A DNA stretch of 29,597 nt, taken from VRUE01 sp045805805 (GTDB taxonomy: Bacteria > Actinomycetota > Thermoleophilia > Solirubrobacterales > 70-9). Below, piece by piece: positions 22,492 through 29,477 of the stretch (position 1 is its first letter; every line of letters begins with the position of its first letter). The DNA is taken from NCBI GenBank assembly GCA_045805805.1, contig JBJMKO010000033.1, forward strand, positions 1 to 29,597. The letters run 5' to 3'. The notes beneath the pieces are model-generated. The model saw nothing but the letters and a program-made list of their open reading frames with translations, did not search any database and had not been told where the DNA came from. The translations under genes were made by a program, and so were the position numbers.

Positions 22492-23169
22492 GTGTACATC
22501 ATCGTCGTCGGAGCGGGGAAGGTGGGCTGGAATCTCGCCCGCGAGCTGCTCGACAAGGACCACGAGGTGACCGTGATCGAGAGCGACCGGCGGCGCTACC
22601 TCACGGTCGAGCAGGAGCTGGAGCACAACGTCTCCTACGGCGACGCATCCGAGCTCTGGGTGCTGGAGCGGGCGGGGATCCAGCGGGCCGACATGGTGAT
22701 CGCGGTCACCGGTGACGACGAGGACAACATGCTGATCTGCCAGGTCGCCCGTGAGAAGTACGCGATCGAGCGGATCATCGCCCGGGTCAACAACCCGCGC
22801 AACAAGCCCCACTTCGACCTGCTCGGGATCAAGCCATCGGTCTCGGCCACCGACCTGATCCTGCGCCTGCTCGAGCACGAGGTGCCCGAGTACGGCCTCG
22901 TCCACCTGCTCGACCTGCAGGAGGAGCAGTTGGAGATCATCGAGATGCTGCTGGGCAAGGACTCCGGCGTCACGGGCCGCCGCGTCGGCGACCTCGAGAT
23001 GCCCGAAGGGAGCCTGCTGATCTCGATCCTGCGCAACGGCAAGGGCTTTGTGCCGGGCCCCGACACCGTGCTCGAAGCTGGCGACGAGGTGCTTGCGGTG
23101 CTCGACCCGGGGCACGAGGAGAAGCTCAAGGTCCTCTTCGGGCCGGGCGGCAACGGCAGCGGTGGCTGA
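22492..23169 (+). CDS. TrkA-family potassium uptake regulator (RCK_N + RCK_C)
   Basis: Second RCK protein, 225 residues from GTG 22492 with a purine-rich GGGAGAGGGCGGG stretch upstream. The Rossmann domain begins MYIIVVGAGKVGWNLARELL, with the ribose-binding acidic residue in VTVIESDRR, then VSYGDASELWVLERAGIQRADMVIAVTGDDEDNMLICQVAREKY. The C-terminal RCK_C domain (about residues 138-215) reads LEIIEMLLGKDSGVTGRRVGDLEMPEGSLLISILRNGKGFVPGPDTVLEAGDEVLAVLDPG. Paired TrkA-like genes beside an APC permease match the ceoB-ceoC arrangement of mycobacteria. No TrkH/KtrB-type channel gene is in the window. The gene overlaps the FAD-reductase gene by 8 nt. Confidence 0.92.
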   Translation: MYIIVVGAGKVGWNLARELLDKDHEVTVIESDRRRYLTVEQELEHNVSYGDASELWVLERAGIQRADMVIAVTGDDEDNMLICQVAREKYAIERIIARVNNPRNKPHFDLLGIKPSVSATDLILRLLEHEVPEYGLVHLLDLQEEQLEIIEMLLGKDSGVTGRRVGDLEMPEGSLLISILRNGKGFVPGPDTVLEAGDEVLAVLDPGHEEKLKVLFGPGGNGSGG

Positions 23170-24394
23170 CCGGGCGGTCGACTTCCTCCTCGTTGGCGGC
23201 GGCATGGCCTCCGCCCACTGCGCGGCGGAGCTACGCCGGCGCGGGGCGGAGGGACCGGTGCTGCTGGTTGGCCGCGAGCCGGAGCCGCCCTACGAACGCC
23301 CACCGCTCTCCAAGGAGTACCTGCGCGGCGAGGCCGAGCGAGCCGAGGCCTACGTCAACCTACCCTCCTGGTACGAGGAGAACGGCGTCGAGCTGCTGAG
23401 CGGGACCAACGTGATGTCGCTCGACCCCGAGGCGCGAACGGCAAAGCTGCAGGGCGGGGAAGAGGTCCGTTTCGGCAAGGCGCTGATCGCCACCGGCGCG
23501 ATGGTCAACATCCTCCGCGTCGAGGGCGCCGGGAACGAGGGCATCCACTACCTGCGCGCCTTCGGCAACTCCGACGCGATCCGGGCCGAGGCCGAAGCGG
23601 CCGAGCACGTCGTCCTGATCGGCGGCAGCTACATCGGGGCCGAGGTCGCCGCCTCGCTGACGGCGCGGGGAACGAAGTGCACGATCGTGACGATGGAGGA
23701 GACAGCTTTGTCTCGCAGCTTCGGCGAGGACGCCGGCCGCTGGTTCCACGAGCTGCTCGAGTCGAAGGGCGTCACCGTTCATGGCGGCGAGGAGCTCGAG
23801 GCCTATGAGGGAGACGGACGGGTCAAGACCGTGCTGACGAAGAGCGGCCTGGCGGTCGAGTGCGACGCGGTAGTCGTCGGCGCGGGCGTTCGTCCGGACG
23901 CGATGCTGGCACAGCGCGCCGGGCTCGAGGTCGGCGACGGGATCGTCTGCGACTCGAAGCTGCGGACCTCGGGGGAGGGCATCTACGCGGCGGGCGACTG
24001 CTGCTCCTACGACAGCGTCGTCCACGGCCGCCGTCTGCGGGTCGAGCACTGGGACGTGGCGATGCAGCAGGGGACGCACGCCGCCGGCAACATGTTGGGC
24101 GCCGACGCCGACTACGAGGTCGTGCCCTACTTCTTCAGCGACCTCGCTGACTGGGCGAGCCTCGAGTACGTCGGCCCGGCCCGGGACTGGGACGAGGAGA
24201 TCTGGCGCGGCGACCGCGACAGCGGCGAGTTCTCCGTCTGGTACCTCAAGGACGGCCGGGTGGCCGGCGCCCTCAGCGTCGAGCGCTCCGAAGACCTGGC
24301 CGAGGCCCGTCGCCTGCTGGCCGGCCGCATCGACGTCTCGAGCACCAAGGACTTGATCGCCGATACCGGCAGTGATCTGGCGTCGATATCCTGA
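23162..24394 (+). CDS. FAD-dependent NAD(P)H oxidoreductase, ferredoxin-reductase type
   Basis: Flavoprotein that probably passes electrons from NAD(P)H to a ferredoxin, rubredoxin or similar acceptor. The frame is open upstream, but GTG 23162 (MADRAVDFLLVGGG), overlapping the RCK stop, gives 410 residues, the usual size. FAD-binding: DFLLVGGGMASAHCAAELRRRG. Substrate-side motif: PYERPPLSKEYLRG. NAD-binding: VVLIGGSYIGAEVAASLTARG. Second FAD motif: GEGIYAAGDCCSYDS. The C-terminal reductase domain (from about residue 315) includes VVPYFFSDLADWASLEYVG. The same layout is found in BenC/ThcD- and AIF-like enzymes. The electron acceptor is unknown and no ferredoxin gene is adjacent. Its co-translation with the RCK genes links it loosely to the K+ module, as RCK proteins sense NAD(H). 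Confidence 0.9.
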   Translation: MADRAVDFLLVGGGMASAHCAAELRRRGAEGPVLLVGREPEPPYERPPLSKEYLRGEAERAEAYVNLPSWYEENGVELLSGTNVMSLDPEARTAKLQGGEEVRFGKALIATGAMVNILRVEGAGNEGIHYLRAFGNSDAIRAEAEAAEHVVLIGGSYIGAEVAASLTARGTKCTIVTMEETALSRSFGEDAGRWFHELLESKGVTVHGGEELEAYEGDGRVKTVLTKSGLAVECDAVVVGAGVRPDAMLAQRAGLEVGDGIVCDSKLRTSGEGIYAAGDCCSYDSVVHGRRLRVEHWDVAMQQGTHAAGNMLGADADYEVVPYFFSDLADWASLEYVGPARDWDEEIWRGDRDSGEFSVWYLKDGRVAGALSVERSEDLAEARRLLAGRIDVSSTKDLIADTGSDLASIS

Positions 24395-24405
24395 AGCCGT
24401 CTCTT

Positions 24406-24476
24406 TGCGGCCTGGTGTAATGGCAGCACGCCTCGCTCTGGACGAGGTAGTCGGGGTTCGAGTCCCTGGGCCGCAG
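24406..24476 (+). tRNA. tRNA-Gln (anticodon CTG)
   Basis: A 71-nt cloverleaf. Acceptor arms TGCGGCC (24406-24412) and GGCCGCA (24469-24475) pair over 7 bp, with discriminator G24476. The D arm is GTGTAATGGCAGCAC. The anticodon stem CCTCG/CGAGG encloses the loop CTCTGGA, so the anticodon is CTG and the tRNA decodes CAG. The T arm is CGGGG-TTCGAGT-CCCTG. CCA is not encoded. It lies 11 nt after the reductase gene. Confidence 0.95.
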
Positions 24477-24496
24477 CTCTATGGGGGTCACTGGCA

Positions 24497-24562
24497 GGGC
24501 CTGCGGGGGTCCCTCTCCAGGCCGCTTCGCGGGAGTTCCTGGAGAGGGACCCCCGCAGGCCC
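24497..24562. repeat. Perfect 25-nt inverted repeat downstream of tRNA-Gln
   Basis: Arms 24497-24521 and 24538-24562 are exact reverse complements over 25 nt (left arm starts GGGCCTGCGGGGGTCCC). The 16-nt loop itself forms a CCGC-TTC-GCGG mini-hairpin. Weaker pairing continues outward (GGGTCAC with GTGATCC). No U-run follows directly (CTCTTT about 15 nt on). It could terminate the tRNA transcript, which begins only 90 nt upstream, or be a dispersed palindrome. It shares a TCCCTCnCC block with the repeat at 16511-16621. Confidence 0.85.
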
Positions 24563-24644
24563 CGGTGATCCGAGCTCTTTGCGCCCCAGAGACACCGAGG
24601 TTGAGGAGCTTGAAATGCCCGGCTGAGGCGTCTCATCGCTCTGG

Positions 24645-24650
24645 TACCTT
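24645..24650 (+). promoter_or_regulatory. Candidate -10 box for the lipoprotein gene
   Basis: TACCTT ends 9 nt before ATG 24660, with no Shine-Dalgarno between, which suggests a leaderless mRNA. Confidence 0.35.
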
Positions 24651-24659
24651 CGCCCTCGC

Positions 24660-25370
24660 ATGAGACCTCTTTACGCCTTGATCGTCACCCTGGTTGTCGC
24701 TGCGCTGCTCGCTGGCTGCGGGGGCGGGAGTGATTCGACCGAATCGGGCCCGGTGACTACTGCCGCGACGACGACGGCGCTGACCAAGGCCGAGCTGATC
24801 GAACAGGGCGATGCGATCTGCGCCGAGGTAAACGCAGCGGTTGGAACGGTCGGCGCGAGCAGTGCCGAAACCAGCAGCCCGACCGCCCAGGCAGCCGATC
24901 TCTACAGCGGCATGATCGCCAGCCTGAAGAACCTGGGTGTGCCTCAGGAAGCGGACGGATACACCGAATTCACTGCCGCCGCCGACGAGCTCGCGACGGC
25001 GCAGGGCGAAGTCAAACTGGCCTCGGAGCGCGGCGACACCCCCGGCCTTGAAGCCGCCGAATCGAATGCCTCGACGGCGCTCGCCTCGTTCCAGGAAGAG
25101 GCGCAGGGATACGGCTTCAAAGAGTGCGGCGAAGGGCCGAGTGCCCCAAGCACGACCACGGCACCCGAAGCCGGGGGCACAGGATCGACGGAAACGCCCG
25201 AAGAATCCGAAGTCGAAGCGGTCGAACCGGAAGCCGAAGCCGAACCGGCGCCCGAAGCCGCTCCTGAAACCGGCGGGGCCGGAGGTGCCACCGAAGGCGG
25301 CGGCACCACGGGTGGCGGCGGAGGCGGCGGTACGACCGGCGGCGAATCCGGCGGCATCGGCCCCGGGTAG
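24660..25370 (+). CDS. Hypothetical lipoprotein with acidic and Gly-rich tail
   Basis: A 236-residue protein starting at ATG 24660. A short signal peptide ends in a good lipobox, LLAGC (Cys20), so it should be anchored to the outer face of the membrane. Residues 42-155 form a helical domain with two conserved-looking cysteines (GDAICAEVN and YGFKECGEG), a pattern seen in small lipoproteins of unknown function in this lineage. The last 75 residues are low complexity: Thr/Pro, then alternating Glu and Ala/Pro, and finally Gly-rich (GGGTTGGGGGGGTTGGESGG), probably an extended spacer in the cell wall. Glu codons are strongly GAA-biased, as in the sugar-binding lipoprotein. The function is unknown. 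Confidence 0.85.
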   Translation: MRPLYALIVTLVVAALLAGCGGGSDSTESGPVTTAATTTALTKAELIEQGDAICAEVNAAVGTVGASSAETSSPTAQAADLYSGMIASLKNLGVPQEADGYTEFTAAADELATAQGEVKLASERGDTPGLEAAESNASTALASFQEEAQGYGFKECGEGPSAPSTTTAPEAGGTGSTETPEESEVEAVEPEAEAEPAPEAAPETGGAGGATEGGGTTGGGGGGGTTGGESGGIGPG

Positions 25371-25400
25371 GGCCTCTCTCTTGAGATGCGTGCTCCCTTT

Positions 25401-25429
25401 GGCGTCCTATGGCGCCGAAAAGGGGCGCC
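25401..25429. terminator. Candidate bidirectional terminator between convergent genes
   Basis: The 66-nt gap between the lipoprotein and the convergent ABC exporter holds TTTGGCG-tcctatgg-CGCCGAAA and GGCGCC (25411-25416) pairing with GGCGCC (25424-25429) around a GAAAAGG loop. On the minus strand CCCCTTTT adjoins the stem. The position suits a shared terminator; the stems are short. Confidence 0.35.
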
Positions 25430-25436
25430 CGTCCCG

Positions 25437-27275
25437 TCAGGCGGCTGAGGAGTTGCGCCAAGCGCCGTAGAGGCGGGAGTACGGGCCGCCGGCCTCGATC
25501 AGCTCGTCGTGGGTGCCGGCCTCGGCGATGCGGCCGGCCTCGAGGACGACGATCTTGCCGGCGCGGCGAATGGTCGAGAGGCGGTGGGCGATGACGATCG
25601 CCGTGCGGCCGGCGAGCAGCCGCTCCAGGCCGCGCTCGATCGTCTTCTCGGTGCGCACGTCGACGTTCGAGGTCGCCTCGTCGAGGATCAAGATACGGGG
25701 CTCGGCCAGCAGCGCCCGGGCGAAGGCGACGAGCTGGCGCTGCCCGGAGGAGAGCTGGACCCCGCGCTCGCCGACCTGGGTCTCGATCCCCTCCGGGAGC
25801 GCGGCAATGAACTCGGTTGCGCCGACCGCCGCGGCCGCGTCTTCGATCTCCTCGAGCGTTGCCTCAGGCCGGCCGAAGGCGATGTTCTCGCGCACCGTTC
25901 CGGAGAAGAGAAAGCCCTCCTGCGGCACGATCCCCAGCTGGCGCCGCAGCGCCTGCTGGCGCACCCCGAGCAGATCGTGGTCATCGACCAGCACATGACC
26001 CCGCTGCGGGTCATAGAAACGCGCGACCAGCTTGGCGAACGTCGACTTGCCCGCTCCGGTGGCGCCGACCAGCGCCAGCGTCTGCCCCGGCGGCACGTGC
26101 AGGTCGACGTCGCGCAGCGCCCAGTCCTCCTCGCCGTCGGAGTAGGAGAACCAGACTCCCCGCATCTCGATCTCCCCTCGCAGGGTGCCGGGGTCGATCG
26201 CATCCGGCGCGTCCACCATGTCCGGTGCCGTGTCGAGCAGGTCGAAGATCTTGTCCAGGGCAGCCATCCCCTGCTGGTAGGTCGTGTAGAGCTGGGAGAG
26301 TTGCTGGATCGGTTCGAAGAAGACCTGCAGGTAGCCGACGAAGGCGACGATCAGGCCGACCTGGATCGTTCCGTCGATTGCCTGGCTGCCGCCGTAGAGC
26401 AGGATCACCGCGGTGCCGACCGCCGCCAGCAGTTCGACCCCCGGGAAATAGGACGCGTTGAGGAAAACCGTTCTCATGTTGGCTTCGCGATTGGCCTCGT
26501 TCAGCTCGGTCATCGCCGCCGCGTGGCGCGGCTCTTGTCCGAAGCTGCGCACTACCCGCACGCCGCTCAGGGTCTCTTGCAGGTAGGCGGTGATCGCCGC
26601 GATCCGCTCGCGGGTTTCGCGGTAGGCGCCATGGGAGACGATGCGGAAGGCAATACTGGCGACGGCAAGCAGGGGGAAGGTGAGGAAGACGACGAGGGCC
26701 AACTTGGCGTCGAGGACGAGCAGGATCACGACCACGCCGATCAGCGTCAGGGTGCTCGAGAACATCGTCACCACACCGTCGGTGACGAGCTGGTTGAGCG
26801 CCTCGATGTCGTTGGTCATCCGGGAGATCAGCACTCCGGGGCTGCGCCGGGTGAAGAAGCCGATCGACATCGCTTGCAGATGGGTGAAGACCCGCTCGCG
26901 CAGATCCTGCAGCGCCCGCGTCCCGACCCAGCCGACGAGGTACGTCTGCGCCGAGGTGGAGGCTGCGTAGAGGGCGGCGACGACGACGAAGGCGGCGACG
27001 ATCCAGTCGAGGGCGCCGACGTCGCCGGTTTCGATCCCGGCGTCGACCGCCTGGCCGGCGAGGTAGGGAGGAGCGAGCCCCGCCCCGGTGGCGACGAGTA
27101 GGGCGAGGAGCATCATCACGGCGCGGCCTCGGTAGGGGCGCAGCAGGCCGATCATCCAGCGCACCTTGCGGGCGCGCTGGTCCTGGCCTCGGATCAGCCG
27201 CCAGATCGAGGCGAAGAGCAAGGAGATCTCGCGGAGGCGGTTGCGTTCCTCGTTCATTGGATCACCGCCACTCAC
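25437..27275 (-). CDS. ABC exporter half-transporter, canonical ATPase subunit
   Basis: Fused membrane and ATPase domains of a type IV (multidrug/lipid-type) ABC exporter. The 612-residue protein starts at GTG 27275 in a GTGA overlap with the upstream subunit; ATG 27257 is an alternative. Six membrane helices span roughly residues 45-330 (WMIGLLRPYRGRAVMMLLALL onward). The ATPase domain has A-loop Tyr in VWFSYSDGEED, Walker A GATGAGKST, Q-loop IVPQEGFLFSGTVRENIAFG, Walker B ILILDEATSNVD with the catalytic Glu, and the H-loop IAHRLSTI. Its signature reads LSSGQ instead of LSGGQ. That pairs with the degenerate Walker B of the partner, as in heterodimeric exporters such as TM287/288 and BmrCD. 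The substrate is unknown. Confidence 0.93.
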   Translation of the reverse strand: MSGGDPMNEERNRLREISLLFASIWRLIRGQDQRARKVRWMIGLLRPYRGRAVMMLLALLVATGAGLAPPYLAGQAVDAGIETGDVGALDWIVAAFVVVAALYAASTSAQTYLVGWVGTRALQDLRERVFTHLQAMSIGFFTRRSPGVLISRMTNDIEALNQLVTDGVVTMFSSTLTLIGVVVILLVLDAKLALVVFLTFPLLAVASIAFRIVSHGAYRETRERIAAITAYLQETLSGVRVVRSFGQEPRHAAAMTELNEANREANMRTVFLNASYFPGVELLAAVGTAVILLYGGSQAIDGTIQVGLIVAFVGYLQVFFEPIQQLSQLYTTYQQGMAALDKIFDLLDTAPDMVDAPDAIDPGTLRGEIEMRGVWFSYSDGEEDWALRDVDLHVPPGQTLALVGATGAGKSTFAKLVARFYDPQRGHVLVDDHDLLGVRQQALRRQLGIVPQEGFLFSGTVRENIAFGRPEATLEEIEDAAAAVGATEFIAALPEGIETQVGERGVQLSSGQRQLVAFARALLAEPRILILDEATSNVDVRTEKTIERGLERLLAGRTAIVIAHRLSTIRRAGKIVVLEAGRIAEAGTHDELIEAGGPYSRLYGAWRNSSAA

Positions 27276-29089
27276 AGTCGTGCCATCTCCTCGCGCTGCT
27301 CGAGATCGTGCTGCAGGAAGACCGTGTCGGCGAGCCCGTGCTCTGCGATCTCGCGGTAGAAGCCGCAGCCCGCAAGCAGCTCCTCGTGGGTGCCGCGATC
27401 GACGATGCGCCCGCCGTCCATCACGACCACCTCGTCGGCCAGGGAGACCGTGGAAAGGCGGTGGGCGATGACGAATGTCGTGCGGCCGGCCATCGCTTCG
27501 CGCAGCCCCTCCTTGATCGCCGCCTCGGTGGTCGCGTCGACCGAAGAGGTCGCGTCGTCGAGGATGAGGATGCGCGGATCGGCCAGCAGGGCGCGGGCGA
27601 TCGACAGACGCTGACGTTGGCCCCCGGAGAGGGTGAGGCCGCGCTCGCCGACCACCGTCTCGTAGCCGCCCGGCAGGTCGGCGATGAACTCGTCGGCCTG
27701 GGCGCGCCGTGCCGCCGTCTCGATTTCCTCGCGACTCGCCTCCGGGCGTGCGTAGGCGATGTTGTCGGCAACGCTGGCGCTGAAGAGGAAGCTGTCGTCG
27801 GCGACGAAGGCAACCTCCGAGCGCAGCGAGATGACGTCGACCCCCCGTACGTCGGCACCGTCGACCAGTACCGAGCCCTCGCCCGGGTCATAGAGCCGCG
27901 CCACCAGTGCCACCAGGCTGGTCTTGCCCGACCCCGACGGCCCGACCAGCGCCACCGTGCTGCCCGCCGCCACCTCGAGGTCGATCTCAGCCAGGGCCGC
28001 ATCCGACTTTGACCCCCCTCCCGTGTGGTCAATGTCGGATGCGCTGATGTGGGGGGTGGCGTAGCGGAGCGCTACGCCACGTAGCTCGACCCGCCCGCCG
28101 CCGGCCGGCAGCCCCGGGGCGCCCGGCGGGCTCTCGATCCGGGGCTCGCGGTCGAGGATTTCGAAGAGGCGGTTGCCGGAGGCGATCGCCCGCTGCGCCA
28201 TGCCCAGGGTCATTCCCAGCATCCGCATCGGCCCGGCAAGCATCACCACATAGGTGTAGAAGGCGGTGAAGCTGCCGAGGCTGAGGTTGCCGGCGATCAC
28301 CTCGCGACCGCCGACCAGGAGGACCAGGGCGATGCCGACCTGAGGCAGCAGTCCGATCAGCGGCGAGAAGGTCGCCTGCAGCCGGGTCGAGTAGATGCTC
28401 TGGTCGAAGACCCGGGTGACGGCGCGGCGGAAGCGGTGCAGCTGGTGCTCCTCGCGGGCGAAGGCCTTGACGATGCGGATGCCGGAGATGTTCTCCTCGG
28501 CTTCCGCGGTCAGCTCGGCGATCCGCTGCTGCACCTCCTGCACCGCCGGGCGCGACACCCGGTTGTAGCGGGAGGCGGCATAGACGACGAACGGCGCCGG
28601 CAGCAGCGCGATCAGGGCCAGCACCGGGTTTATCGCGATCATCACGGCGCTGGCGAGGGTGATCGTCAGCAGGTTCTGGGTGATGAAGATCAGCCCGTAG
28701 CCGAGGAAGAAGCGGATCGACTGCAGGTCCACCGTCGCCCGCGACATCAGCTGCCCGGTTTGCTGGGAATCGAAGAAACCGAGCTCGAGGCGCTGCAGGT
28801 GGGCGTAAAAGCGCTGGCGCAGGTCGAATTCGACCGCCAACGAGACCCTGCCGGCGACAACCCGTCGCACCACGGTCAGCCCCAGGCGCAGGATCGCGGC
28901 ACCGACGATCGCCAGCGCCAGCGGCAGCAGGTCGGGCTGTTCTTCTGCCTGGATCGCGTTGACGGCACGCCCGATCAGCCACGGGATCAGCACCGTCATC
29001 CCCATCGCCGCCCAGGCAAACACGAGCGAGCCCCACAGCTGTCGGCGGTAGGGACGCAGGAAGCCCAGCAAACGACGGTAGGTGTGCAT
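27272..29089 (-). CDS. ABC exporter half-transporter, degenerate-site subunit with palindromic insertion
   Basis: Upstream partner of the heterodimeric exporter, 605 residues from ATG 29089 (a TTG three bases earlier is possible). Membrane domain: residues about 18-300. ATPase domain: Walker A GPSGSGKTS, canonical signature LSGGQRQRLSIARALL, Walker B ILILDDATSSVD where Asp replaces the catalytic Glu, H-loop IAHRLSTV. This is the typical non-hydrolytic site of asymmetric exporters. Just after the A-loop Tyr (GVALRYATP) the chain contains HISASDIDHTGGGSKSD, longer than the usual few-residue turn, and this stretch is encoded by a 36-nt palindrome found twice elsewhere in the window. The frame is intact across it. 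A TATAGT box ends 8 nt before the ATG. Confidence 0.92.
   Translation of the reverse strand: MHTYRRLLGFLRPYRRQLWGSLVFAWAAMGMTVLIPWLIGRAVNAIQAEEQPDLLPLALAIVGAAILRLGLTVVRRVVAGRVSLAVEFDLRQRFYAHLQRLELGFFDSQQTGQLMSRATVDLQSIRFFLGYGLIFITQNLLTITLASAVMIAINPVLALIALLPAPFVVYAASRYNRVSRPAVQEVQQRIAELTAEAEENISGIRIVKAFAREEHQLHRFRRAVTRVFDQSIYSTRLQATFSPLIGLLPQVGIALVLLVGGREVIAGNLSLGSFTAFYTYVVMLAGPMRMLGMTLGMAQRAIASGNRLFEILDREPRIESPPGAPGLPAGGGRVELRGVALRYATPHISASDIDHTGGGSKSDAALAEIDLEVAAGSTVALVGPSGSGKTSLVALVARLYDPGEGSVLVDGADVRGVDVISLRSEVAFVADDSFLFSASVADNIAYARPEASREEIETAARRAQADEFIADLPGGYETVVGERGLTLSGGQRQRLSIARALLADPRILILDDATSSVDATTEAAIKEGLREAMAGRTTFVIAHRLSTVSLADEVVVMDGGRIVDRGTHEELLAGCGFYREIAEHGLADTVFLQHDLEQREEMARL
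28003..28038. repeat. 36-nt palindromic element, copy B (inside an ABC exporter gene)
   Basis: Left arm CCGACTTTGACCCCCCT (28003-28019), centre CC, right arm CGTGTGGTCAATGTCGG (28022-28038). Pairing continues outward as GCAT and ATGC, so the outer 17 bases of each side (27998-28014 with 28027-28043) match at all but one position. On the minus strand it encodes DIDHTGGGSKS in frame, residues about 351-363 of the exporter subunit. It is 36 nt, exactly 12 codons, like copies A and C. Confidence 0.75.
28056..28080. repeat. Perfect 11-bp hairpin beside palindrome B
   Basis: GTGGCGTAGCG (28056-28066), loop GAG, CGCTACGCCAC (28070-28080). It encodes the A-loop region VALRYAT on the minus strand, 17 nt from copy B. 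It may be chance in coding DNA or part of the insertion site. Confidence 0.6.
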
Positions 29090-29097
29090 CAAGGCTC

Positions 29098-29103
29098 ACT
29101 ATA
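29098..29103 (-). promoter_or_regulatory. Candidate -10 box for the ABC exporter operon
   Basis: On the minus strand TATAGT is followed after 8 nt (gagccttg) by the ATG at 29089, with no Shine-Dalgarno. This is the best of the putative leaderless promoters, as the box lies in a clearly AT-rich patch. Confidence 0.5.
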
Positions 29104-29123
29104 CAAAGTGAAGTATTGAGGCT

Positions 29124-29148
29124 CCGAACCCTTCTTGTGTGGGTTCGG
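29124..29148. repeat. 8-bp hairpin upstream of the exporter promoter
   Basis: CCGAACCC (29124-29131) and GGGTTCGG (29141-29148) are perfect complements around a 9-nt loop. It lies about 20 nt upstream of the exporter -10 box, where a repressor or activator site could be, but no T-tract or known operator is seen. Confidence 0.5.
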
Positions 29149-29156
29149 TGGGGTGG

Positions 29157-29307
29157 GGGGAGCCTGGCCGCCCTCCAGTCGAATTGATGTCGCACGCGAG
29201 CTTCGCTCGCTTAGCGACGAATGTTGAGCGCGGCTACGCCGCGCAATAACCGTATTGAATTTCCGCCGCCTTCGGCTACATTCGCCTGGAGGGCGGCCAG
29301 GCTCCCC
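29157..29307. repeat. Multi-hairpin element closed by a perfect 22-bp stem
   Basis: Arms 29157-29178 and 29286-29307 are exact reverse complements (left arm starts GGGGAGCCTGGCCGCCC). The 107-nt interior carries three more hairpins: GCGAGC-TTC-GCTCGC (29196-29210), GCGCGGC-TAC-GCCGCGC (29228-29244) and GCCG-CCTT-CGGC (29265-29276). The whole looks like a branched structure that either DNA strand or an RNA could adopt. A diverged, inverted copy of its right part begins near 29547 and runs off the window. It could be a structured RNA, a non-autonomous mobile element or a cruciform repeat. No protein is convincing here. Confidence 0.65.
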
Positions 29308-29477
29308 TCGACACGCCCAGATATACGGAAGCGTTCGAAACGGGATCCAGCTTTGGGAGCTGAAGAAGCTTCAGGCGGAGAAGCCGTTTTGGATGGGGAG
29401 AAGCTTCGAAAAGCAGGCAAGCTTTCGAAGCTTGGAGAGCTTCAAGCCACTTCGGGCTCCAACCACCTACGCCGTTA
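29308..29477. other. AAGCTT-rich, lower-GC intergenic stretch
   Basis: No supported gene. Base composition is visibly less G+C-rich than the genes. AAGCTT occurs four times in 68 nt (29366, 29401, 29419, 29428), and AAGCTTCGAAA (29401-29411) pairs perfectly with TTTCGAAGCTT (29423-29433). Open frames of 83-88 codons cross it but lack start signals, codon bias or recognisable motifs. Confidence 0.5.

Noticed and set aside
25509..27101. 530-codon plus-strand frame opposite the ABC exporter subunit
   Set aside because: Antisense of a secure ABC transporter gene; the product resembles no family.
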